Assembly: GCA_945868555.1 (NCBI GenBank)
Contig: CAMBMC010000179.1
Coordinates: 1 to 5,631 of the forward strand
Origin: Chitinophaga pinensis
GTDB taxonomy: Bacteria; Bacteroidota; Bacteroidia; Flavobacteriales_D; Crocinitomicaceae
Direction: 5' to 3'
Length of the DNA: 5,631 nucleotides
Below are positions 1 to 5,631 of this stretch, one piece after another; positions within the stretch are counted from its first letter, which is position 1, and each line of letters begins with the position of its first letter. The translations under genes were made by a program, and so were the position numbers. The notes under the pieces were generated by a model, which worked only from the letters and a program-made list of their open reading frames with translations, ran no database searches and was not told the origin of the DNA.

Positions 1-495
1 ATCATACTCGCCAATTTTGTAATTGCCCAAGATTTAAACCCGTATCATTATATGATTAAAGGGCTTGTAAAACAAAATTTTAAAATGGTCCAAGAACATC
101 GCTATGATGCAGTTTTAAAAGGTATTTCTAATGTAAAACTAGAGCATACATTTGCAGGTGATAATAGTCTGGGCGGCACACGTCGTGATAAAGAAAGCTT
201 GAGAAGGTGGTTCGAACGAGTAGGAACTGTGCTTCCAGACCTTATATTCGAAGTTACAGACATTGAAGTAAAAGGTACGCCAGCTAAAACGCTCGTAATG
301 GCTAGATGGACCGCTTCATGTGTTTTGTTAAATGGGCAACCCTACATAAACAGAGGTGTTCATTTTATCACATTGAAATGGGGAAAGGCAGTTAAATTTG
401 ATGTTTATGAGGATACTCAAACCGTGACGCTTGGCTTAGACATCCAATTTCACGAAGGTATAAAAGAAGCAAAAGCACAAAAAATTGAAAGTTGA
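1..495 (+). CDS. NTF2-like / SnoaL-like family protein, 5'-partial
   Basis: The frame is open from the first base to the TGA at 493-495. The first in-frame ATG is at 52, but no ATG, GTG or TTG precedes it in frame. The residues before it (NPYHY, just upstream of the Met) look like the conserved N-terminus of this family as I remember it, so the true start is probably outside the window. Counting from Met52, visible family features are FAGDNSLGGTR (34-44), a WF pair (53-54), W86, NGQPYINRGVH (94-104), W110-G111 and an E-D-T-Q segment around 120-123. The size and alternating pattern fit a single small alpha+beta cone domain of the NTF2/SnoaL type. Members include isomerases, cyclases and many proteins of unknown role; nothing here fixes a reaction. 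No clear signal peptide or membrane segment is visible in the part present. It is convergent with the amidohydrolase unit, 28 bases away, with no convincing hairpin terminator between them. Confidence 0.75.
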   Translation: MILANFVIAQDLNPYHYMIKGLVKQNFKMVQEHRYDAVLKGISNVKLEHTFAGDNSLGGTRRDKESLRRWFERVGTVLPDLIFEVTDIEVKGTPAKTLVMARWTASCVLLNGQPYINRGVHFITLKWGKAVKFDVYEDTQTVTLGLDIQFHEGIKEAKAQKIES

Positions 496-523
496 GTTTG
501 TAAGGAATACTTTCATTAACGAA

Positions 524-1798
524 CTACCTATACTTCCCCTCGTACTTCTCGTACAGCGCTTTTTGTGAGTTGTCCAAAGACATGAACACCCCATTGATCA
601 TTGCAAGGATAAGGTTGTTGCTGCGCATGTCCAAGGCGGAACCGGTTGACACAAAGAGTGTCGCAGATTTTCCTTCCTCTACGCTGCCGTAGTCTTTGTC
701 GATGCCCAAGATCTTACAGGCCGATAAGGAAATCGCCGCAACCGCTTGTTCTTCGGTCAATCCATAGGCCATGGCTGTACCTGCCTGAAAAGGAAGGTTG
801 CGTGCGTTCATGGCTTCCATATCGCCTTCGTTTTGGAGGCAAAAAGGAACACCAGCTTGCTGCAAAAGGTAAGGCAATTTGAAGGGTTGATCTACGGCAT
901 CTTCTTCGCGCTCTGGCAAGGAGTGAATGCGTGTCACCATGATGGAGAATCCGGCATCGATCAACTGCTTGGGAATCAAATAAGCGTCGTTCCCGCCAAT
1001 GATCACAGGGTATTTGAAGTCAAAACGGTTGGAAAAACTAATAATGTCGAGCAGCTGCTGGATGTCGTTGGCATGAAAATACACGCGCTTTTTGCCGTCG
1101 AAACAGGCTTTCATCGCATCGAGACGCCCATCCTTTTGAAGGGAAGCATCCAATTTAACGTAGGCCTCAGCCATGTCAAAGAAGGCCATCATTTCGCGCT
1201 TTTGAACTTCATAATCTTCGCTGCGCTTTCTCCCCGGCTCACCCCAAGTTCCTTGTGTGCTGGATGGCCAATTCACATGGATTCCATCGTCCTTGGCTAC
1301 TGTGGCGTCTTCCCAGTTCCAGCCGTCGGTCGTCATCACCGAAGAGGTACCAGAGATTGATCCGCCGCGTGGGGTGGCTTGAGTGATCAGTATGCCATTG
1401 GTGCGCACCGTGCTGATGACCTTGGATTCTACGTTGAATGCAATTTGTGCGCGAACATGTGGATTGAAGATACCTACTTCGTTGTAATCCCTCGTGGCGC
1501 GAACTGCATCAATTTCGGTTAGTCCCAAGGTTGAGTTCGGCGCGACAAAGCCAGGATACATGTGCTGTCCTTGCAGGTCGATGATGGTGTCCCATTCTTC
1601 GGGCTTGTAGGTATAGGCCAAGGAATTTTTTACCAAAGTGATTTTTCCGTTCTTCACGCCAACGAGCGCACTTTCGAGGACTTCACCCGTTCCGATGTGG
1701 AGGTAGCCATTCAAGAGGAGCACTGATTTTCCATCGGCTTGCGCAAATAGGTTTACGGCCGTAAGAACCAAACTGAATACAAGTATAAATTTCATCAT
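524..1798 (-). CDS. Secreted amidohydrolase-fold protein with degenerate metal site (424 aa)
   Basis: The N-terminus has a signal peptide: M-M-K, a hydrophobic stretch (about 4-18) and a likely cut after A19 in LFA-QA. A short beta section (about 25-80) leads to the YPGF motif at 81-84, which in amidohydrolases precedes the D-x-H-x-H of beta strand 1. Here it reads A-P-N-S-T, so both metal histidines are replaced (N88, T90). H242 (YFHAN) sits where a strand-5 histidine is expected. The strand-6 position reads IIGGND with no histidine, and the strand-8 S-D position reads N323-E324. The C-terminus returns to the usual composite beta section (GSVEEGKSATLFV, about 371-383, ending LAMINGVFM). This is the amidohydrolase superfamily fold, COG1228-like, but hydrolysis by the standard mechanism is doubtful; it may bind ligand or assist its neighbour. 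It begins nine bases after the stop of the long amidohydrolase gene and is surely in its operon. The start has ATGATG; either could be used. Substrate unknown. Confidence 0.88.
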   Translation of the reverse strand: MMKFILVFSLVLTAVNLFAQADGKSVLLLNGYLHIGTGEVLESALVGVKNGKITLVKNSLAYTYKPEEWDTIIDLQGQHMYPGFVAPNSTLGLTEIDAVRATRDYNEVGIFNPHVRAQIAFNVESKVISTVRTNGILITQATPRGGSISGTSSVMTTDGWNWEDATVAKDDGIHVNWPSSTQGTWGEPGRKRSEDYEVQKREMMAFFDMAEAYVKLDASLQKDGRLDAMKACFDGKKRVYFHANDIQQLLDIISFSNRFDFKYPVIIGGNDAYLIPKQLIDAGFSIMVTRIHSLPEREEDAVDQPFKLPYLLQQAGVPFCLQNEGDMEAMNARNLPFQAGTAMAYGLTEEQAVAAISLSACKILGIDKDYGSVEEGKSATLFVSTGSALDMRSNNLILAMINGVFMSLDNSQKALYEKYEGKYR

Positions 1799-1807
1799 TC
1801 GTTCTGC

Positions 1808-4800
1808 TTAATGGGTGTTTTCTTCTTCAGATCCTTCTTCACCAAGGGTGTCGCAATGGTAATGGCGGCTGCGCTTTTTAAAGAAAGGTTTGGCTGGCTC
1901 TCCGCGCTTGTTGGCGTCGAGCATCTTTGAAATGATTCTTGCTTTTTCGGCTTGATTCCGCGCATTGCGTTCGACTTCTTTTTGGGCATCGTAAAGCACT
2001 ACACCATCTACCAAGGTCATTTGTACGATCGCTTGGATGCTCAATGGATTGTCTGACCACAATACGATATCGGCATCTTTACCAACTGTAACACTCCCCA
2101 TGCGTTGGTCTAAGTGCAACAATTTCGCCGGGTTCAAGGTCACCATTTTCCAGGCCTCAATTTCCGACATCCCTCCGTATTTCACAGCTTTTGCCGCTTC
2201 CTGGTTCAGGCGACGTCCCATCTCGGCATCGTCTGAATTGATCGACACCACGACCCCTTGGTCCGCCATCATTTTAGCATTGTAAGGAATGGCATCATTC
2301 ACCTCGAACTTGTAGGCCCACCAATCGGAAAAAGTTGATCCTCCAGCGCCGTGAGCGGCCATTTTATCTGCGACTTTATAGCCCTCAAGGATGTGCGTGA
2401 AGGTGTTGATTTTAAAGCCCATGGAGTCCGCTACATGCATGAACATATTGACTTCCGATTGAACATACGAATGGCAGGTTATGAAACGCTCCGAACGGAG
2501 GATTTCCGCAAGCACTTCCAGTTCTATGTCTTTGGCAGGTTTCTCAGTGCGAACCGTATCTTTTTTGTAGGCCTCCCAAGAGTCCATGTAACGACGAGCT
2601 CGTGTAAAGGCATCGATGTACACTTGTTCTACTCCCATGCGCGTCTGTGGAAAGCGCACGGTGCTTTGATCGCCCCAGTTGGCTTGTTTCACATTTTCCC
2701 CCAAAGCAAACTTGATGAATTTCGGCGCATTGTCAATCAGCATCTCATCGGGTGTAGATCCCCACTTCAGTTTGATCAAAGCCGACTGACCCCCAATGGG
2801 ATTTGCCGAACCATGTAGAAGTTGCGCAGCTGTCACCCCTCCCGCCAACTGACGGTAAATGTTAATGTCGTCCGGATTCACCACATCGCCGATACTTACT
2901 TCAGCGGTAATCGCCTGACCTCCTTCGTTCACACCTCTCGAAATGGCAATGTGCGAATGCTCATCAATGATGCCCGATGTCAGGTGCAAACCTTTGGCAT
3001 CAATCACTTTTGCACCAGCTGGAATGACAAAATTTCCTGTTCCGACAAAGGTGATTTTTCCTTTGTTCACGAAGACCGTGGCATTTTTAAGATTTCCTTG
3101 TTGATCATTGGTCCAAACTGTGGCATCGCGGAATACAATCAATTCCTCTTGAGGTACGGCTTCATTTCCGAAGGCCATATTGGGGTACCACACCTTTCCG
3201 TTTAGACTATTTTTCTTCTCTTCTTCCTTTGATTTCGCAGCATCTCCTCGTCCATTTCGGACGGCTGACCAACGGATCCAACGTCCATCGGGCAACATGC
3301 CATCTCCTTCAAAGATGCCCAGTCTTGAGTTCACCTTTCCATGTAGAATTACGCTTCCGTTCAATTTTTCGTCCGACAGATTGAACTGCAATGTAATGTC
3401 TTCACCAATCAATTCGACAGCTACTTTAGGGGAAAGGGTATCGTAAGTGATGTTGTTTTTACGATCGAAAATCTTTTTGACCTCTTTGATGCTCGCTTCC
3501 GGTTTTTCACGATCGCCTTTGAACTCCATTGGAAACTGCATCCCTTCAATATAAAGGTTATAAATTCCACTGATGTCGTGTGCTTGAAGGACTTTCAATT
3601 CGTTGCGTTTTCCAAGCATCCAACTTTCAGTCAGTACCGCATTTTCCGTGAAGGGGTCTGCCGACCAAATGGTGAAACTTGCGCGTTTTCCGTTCTCTAA
3701 TGTCCCCACTTGATCGGATACATTCAACATTTTTGCTGGTTCGATGGTCAAGGCACCTAAGGCATCTGAAACACTTAATCCACGATCAATGGCGAGGCGA
3801 AGATTTTTCCAAAAGGCTTCTGGACTCTTTACCCCAGCGGAGGTCAAGGCCATTGAAATTCCTTTTTGCTGCACCAAAGCTGGATTCGACGGCGCCAACT
3901 CCCAATGCTTCAAATCGGAAAGCGGTATTTGCCGCACGATGTAGGGATCATTCACCTGAAAGGCATCTGGGAAATTCAAAGGGATAATCACTGGTCGTTT
4001 CAGAGCCAAAATTTGGTCCAAGGCGGCGTATTCATCTCCCGACCCGAGGTACATTGCCGACAACTGAAACTCATCCGAAATTTTTGCCAAACGCAAGATT
4101 TCCCATTTGTCTGTCGTTTGAAAAAGTACCGGCAAACGCTTTTGCGCAGAAAGTGCTTCGAGAGAAAGATTGGTAGAGGTATGTTTTTGTGTGTACGCTT
4201 CAAGGTCATAAAATGCCTGACGAATCAAGGCGATAGATCCCATTTGTGACGACGGATAGGTTTGACGTGAAATCCCTTTGTCGAAGGTTATGACAGATGC
4301 AGCATCCGCCACCAAGATTTGACTTTGTGGATTTTCTAATCCCAAGGAAACCAAAGCGCCTGTTCCGCGAAAAATTCCATCGTTCACGTGCGTCAGTGCA
4401 ATCCCGAATCCCATATTGACCAAGGCCTCATAGGCTTTCGGTTGAATGGTAAATTGATCCGCTGCTCGGACTTCAGGATGCACCGCTTCGTTCCAGTAAT
4501 AGGCTCCTTTGTTGCTGCTTTCCAATTGCGGTCGGCCCGAACGCTCATTGGACGGCGATGGTGCGGTCGTACCTGCAGAAGACCACGTCTCGATGAAAGC
4601 AGGAAGAATGGTGCGTCCCTCGCAATCAATTTCAAGCGCACCAGCAGGAACAATGACCAACAAGCCAGCATCCAAGATGCGATCACCTTGAATCAGCAAG
4701 GTACCTTTCTCAATGACCCTGTCTGGTGAAACAACGATTCGAGCGTTTCGCAGGGCAATGATGGGTGCTTCAGACGGTGCAAGTCCATTCAATGGGACAG

Positions 4801-4855
4801 TTTGCGCGCTTGCAATGACCGAAAATAGAACCGAAAACAGGAGTGCTATTCGCAT
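1808..4855 (-). CDS. Secreted two-domain amidohydrolase (1015 aa), C-terminal half active
   Basis: A signal peptide covers residues 1-17, with likely cleavage in ASA-QT. The N-terminal half (about 30-415) is an amidohydrolase fold with a lost metal site: after LPAFIE (84-89) the HxH positions are W91 and S93, the strand-5 histidine is Q246 (VLFQTTD), and the strand-8 S-D reads S339-A340. A beta-rich segment (about 426-535) ending in DGRWIRWSAVRNGRG, then a charged linker (K/E-rich, 541-549), joins it to the second half. The C-terminal half (about 570-955) keeps a full ligand set: D-E-H633-S-H635, K715 in FIKFALGE (probable carboxylated lysine), H795 (ITCHSY), H821 (FTHILEG) and D875 (INSDD). 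It ends in a standard composite beta section (GSVTVGKDADIVLW) and a charged tail rich in K/R, then E. This pattern matches COG1228-type, HutI/prolidase-like binuclear enzymes; the substrate, perhaps a peptide or cyclic amide, is unknown. It probably acts in the periplasm. It heads the operon with the 424-residue gene. The start at 4855 is favoured because it gives the signal peptide. Confidence 0.9.
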   Translation of the reverse strand: MRIALLFSVLFSVIASAQTVPLNGLAPSEAPIIALRNARIVVSPDRVIEKGTLLIQGDRILDAGLLVIVPAGALEIDCEGRTILPAFIETWSSAGTTAPSPSNERSGRPQLESSNKGAYYWNEAVHPEVRAADQFTIQPKAYEALVNMGFGIALTHVNDGIFRGTGALVSLGLENPQSQILVADAASVITFDKGISRQTYPSSQMGSIALIRQAFYDLEAYTQKHTSTNLSLEALSAQKRLPVLFQTTDKWEILRLAKISDEFQLSAMYLGSGDEYAALDQILALKRPVIIPLNFPDAFQVNDPYIVRQIPLSDLKHWELAPSNPALVQQKGISMALTSAGVKSPEAFWKNLRLAIDRGLSVSDALGALTIEPAKMLNVSDQVGTLENGKRASFTIWSADPFTENAVLTESWMLGKRNELKVLQAHDISGIYNLYIEGMQFPMEFKGDREKPEASIKEVKKIFDRKNNITYDTLSPKVAVELIGEDITLQFNLSDEKLNGSVILHGKVNSRLGIFEGDGMLPDGRWIRWSAVRNGRGDAAKSKEEEKKNSLNGKVWYPNMAFGNEAVPQEELIVFRDATVWTNDQQGNLKNATVFVNKGKITFVGTGNFVIPAGAKVIDAKGLHLTSGIIDEHSHIAISRGVNEGGQAITAEVSIGDVVNPDDINIYRQLAGGVTAAQLLHGSANPIGGQSALIKLKWGSTPDEMLIDNAPKFIKFALGENVKQANWGDQSTVRFPQTRMGVEQVYIDAFTRARRYMDSWEAYKKDTVRTEKPAKDIELEVLAEILRSERFITCHSYVQSEVNMFMHVADSMGFKINTFTHILEGYKVADKMAAHGAGGSTFSDWWAYKFEVNDAIPYNAKMMADQGVVVSINSDDAEMGRRLNQEAAKAVKYGGMSEIEAWKMVTLNPAKLLHLDQRMGSVTVGKDADIVLWSDNPLSIQAIVQMTLVDGVVLYDAQKEVERNARNQAEKARIISKMLDANKRGEPAKPFFKKRSRHYHCDTLGEEGSEEENTH

Positions 4856-4920
4856 GGATATAGATTAAAATTTGGGTGTGTAAAATTACGGAAAATCAAT
4901 GGACTTTGAAATCTCCGTGT

Positions 4921-4930
4921 GCATCGATGC
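4921..4930. repeat. Perfect 10-base palindrome, possible operator
   Basis: The sequence GCATCGATGC is its own reverse complement. It lies in the divergent intergenic region, nine bases upstream of the TAnnTTTG box of the plus-strand pair, so it would fall between the two promoter elements where a repressor site is often placed. The symmetry does not extend into the flanks, and a 10-base palindrome can arise by chance, so an operator role is only a suggestion. Confidence 0.3.
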
Positions 4931-4939
4931 GTTTTTGCG

Positions 4940-4947
4940 TATTTTTG
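4940..4947 (+). promoter_or_regulatory. Bacteroidota-type -7 box (TAnnTTTG) for the membrane protein / cytochrome c pair
   Basis: TATTTTTG matches the TAnnTTTG -7 consensus of Bacteroidota primary sigma factors in every fixed position. It lies 15 bases before the ATG at 4963, so transcription would begin about 4952-4954 and leave a leader of about ten bases. The upstream -33 TTG is not well placed: the nearest candidate, TTG at 4906-4908, is about 31 bases away, longer than the usual spacing of roughly 20. The region is T-rich, so a chance match is possible. Confidence 0.5.
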
Positions 4948-4962
4948 TAAAAAATCAAAAGA

Positions 4963-5397
4963 ATGGAAATCCTAAAATACGCACACTCTGGCCTTCGTTG
5001 GGTCGTTCTAGCTTTACTGATCGGAGCAATCATCAATGCAATTACTGGCAAATCGAGAACCTACGAGAAGAAGGACAAGATGCTGAATCTTTTTGCTATG
5101 GTCTTTTTGCACATCCAGTTATTGCTTGGATTGGTACTGTATTTTATTAGTCCTCGCGTTAAGTTTTTTGATGGATGGATGAAAGAAGCCAGTTTCCGTT
5201 TTTACGGCATGGAACACATACTCATGATGGTCATCGCTATTGCTCTTGTGACTATTGGTTACAGCAAATCAAAAAAACAAAGTGTTCCAGCGAAGAAATT
5301 CAAAACAATTACCTTGTGGTATACCATCGCTTTGCTTATCATCATCGCCGCTATTCCGTGGCCATTCCGCGAAGCACTAGGAGGAAAATGGTTCTAA
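4963..5397 (+). CDS. Four-helix integral membrane protein, possible b-type haem protein (144 aa)
   Basis: Four hydrophobic segments are visible at about residues 11-28, 41-62, 84-101 and 116-134. The loops after helices 1 and 3 are rich in lysine and arginine (GKSRTYEKKDK, SKSKKQ...KKFK), so by the positive-inside rule both termini face the periplasm. Three histidines lie in or next to helices: H8 in AHSGLRW, H50 in FLHIQLLLG and H85 in GMEHILMM. Other marked features are YFISPRVKF after helix 2 and the IPWPFR near the C-terminus. From memory, similar Bacteroidota proteins of about 140-150 residues share these HSGLRW, HIQLLLG and IPWPFR segments and are sometimes named 'cytochrome B', but I know of no proven function. 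The overlapping downstream gene encodes a c-type cytochrome, which favours a redox role and haem binding by some of the histidines; this is inference. The A-rich sequence before the ATG (AAAAAATCAAAAGA) is a typical Bacteroidota start region, and a TAnnTTTG box lies just upstream. Confidence 0.8.
   Translation: MEILKYAHSGLRWVVLALLIGAIINAITGKSRTYEKKDKMLNLFAMVFLHIQLLLGLVLYFISPRVKFFDGWMKEASFRFYGMEHILMMVIAIALVTIGYSKSKKQSVPAKKFKTITLWYTIALLIIIAAIPWPFREALGGKWF
5379..5384 (+). promoter_or_regulatory. Shine-Dalgarno sequence for the cytochrome c gene
   Basis: AGGAGG ends three bases before the ATG at 5388, inside the last codons of the membrane protein gene. The spacing is short and the bases also encode the conserved-looking LGGKW end, so part of the match may be coincidence. 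It still supports starting the cytochrome at 5388 and re-initiation by ribosomes finishing the upstream gene. Confidence 0.45.
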
Positions 5398-5631
5398 GAA
5401 ATTCCTTTCTAGCACTCTGCATTGCTTTCTTGTTGCACGCCTGTTCGGGTGAAAATTCTGTGAAAGAAAGTTCAGAAGAGGAAACCCTGCCAGCCACTGA
5501 AAATAAGCTTGGTCAGAAATTGTTTAGCGAAAATTGTGCGCAATGCCATGGAAATGATGGAAAATTGGGGGCGTCTGGCGCCTCTGACTTGAGTGCTTCT
5601 GTATTGAATGCTCCAGAATTAACAAAAGTCA
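5388..5631 (+). CDS. Lipoprotein c-type cytochrome, 3'-partial
   Basis: The reading frame starts at the ATG at 5388, overlapping the last 10 bases of the membrane protein gene, and stays open to the window edge (81 full codons). The N-terminus is a lipoprotein signal: M-V-L-R, a hydrophobic stretch, then the lipobox L16-H-A-C19, with an unusual histidine at position -2, followed by a Ser/Glu-rich tether (20-40). The haem site is C50-A-Q-C53-H54 within GQKLFSENCAQCHGNDGKLG, the typical start of a class I cytochrome c domain, with H54 as the proximal ligand. The following G-x-x-G-A-x-x-L pattern also fits; the distal methionine should lie beyond the window. It is expected to be exported, lipid-anchored and matured by the cytochrome c assembly machinery, passing electrons in the periplasm. 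The overlap suggests translational coupling with the membrane protein, its plausible partner. Its oxidoreductase partner and total length cannot be judged from this fragment. Confidence 0.88.
   Translation, partial: MVLRNSFLALCIAFLLHACSGENSVKESSEEETLPATENKLGQKLFSENCAQCHGNDGKLGASGASDLSASVLNAPELTKV

Noticed and set aside
496..523. Possible bidirectional terminator between the convergent NTF2-like and amidohydrolase genes.
   Set aside because: No GC-rich inverted repeat followed by a T run could be found in these 28 bases on either strand.
1795..1989. A 64-residue minus-strand open frame ending in an ATGA overlap with the 424-residue gene, which looks like a coupled small gene.
   Set aside because: It lies wholly within the 3' end of the 1015-residue gene in another frame. 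It has no signal or domain features, and its lysine content reflects the shifted reading of the charged tail. The overlap is a by-product of the ATGATG start.
646..4729. Several plus-strand open frames of 60-200 codons opposite the amidohydrolase genes (for example 746-1360 and 2351-2818).
   Set aside because: They are antisense to two long genes with clear signal peptides and family motifs. Their translations are rich in Arg, His, Cys and Ser without any recognisable domain, as expected of shadow frames.
4881..4888. TAATTTTA on the minus strand, seven of eight positions like a TAnnTTTG box, before the amidohydrolase operon.
   Set aside because: The last base differs from the consensus, and no TTG lies at a suitable -33 distance (the nearest is only eight bases upstream). 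The operon probably starts in this region, but this box alone does not establish where.
4931..4947. Near-repeat of TTTTTG (4932-4937 and 4942-4947), suggesting two tandem promoter boxes or binding sites.
   Set aside because: The first copy lacks the TA at the required distance, and short T-runs are common in this AT-rich intergenic region.
4899..5150. An 83-codon plus-strand open frame starting at an ATG in the divergent intergenic region.
   Set aside because: It overlaps the membrane protein gene in a different frame, its start lies upstream of the likely promoter box, and its translation shows no domain. The 4963 frame gives a coherent four-helix protein.

Overview
The window looks like an ordinary chromosomal segment of a Bacteroidota bacterium, probably a flavobacteria-like lineage. 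Three things point there: a TAnnTTTG promoter element, A-rich start regions with little Shine-Dalgarno sequence, and the type of secreted amidohydrolase pair and small 'HSGLRW' membrane protein present. The lineage is inferred from these traits and from remembered family resemblance, not from a search.

Layout. Positions 1-495 (+) hold the 3' part of an NTF2/SnoaL-like gene whose true start probably lies left of the window. It converges, with a gap of only 28 bases, on a two-gene minus-strand unit. That unit starts at 4855 with a 1015-residue secreted protein made of two amidohydrolase halves (4855-1808). Nine bases later it continues with a 424-residue secreted amidohydrolase-fold protein (1798-524). 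Together the two genes encode three amidohydrolase-like domains, but only the C-terminal half of the long protein keeps a recognisable metal site. The other two have lost the HxH pair and most other ligands.

A 107-base divergent intergenic region (4856-4962) separates this unit from a plus-strand redox-type pair. It carries a TAnnTTTG box and a perfect 10-base palindrome. The first gene of the pair encodes a four-helix membrane protein with three histidines, possibly a b-type haem protein (4963-5397). Overlapping it by 10 bases is the start of a lipoprotein c-type cytochrome with a CAQCH haem site (5388 to beyond the right edge).

How they work together. The amidohydrolase pair is probably co-transcribed and both products are exported, which suggests a periplasmic or envelope hydrolase with pseudoenzyme partner domains; its substrate cannot be read from sequence. 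The membrane protein and cytochrome c are translationally linked and plausibly belong to one electron-transfer context. No RNA genes, mobile elements, CRISPR arrays or large repeats were seen. Apart from the 107-base region there is no sizeable non-coding stretch. I did not find a clear new system; the best lead is the one-active, two-degenerate domain arrangement.
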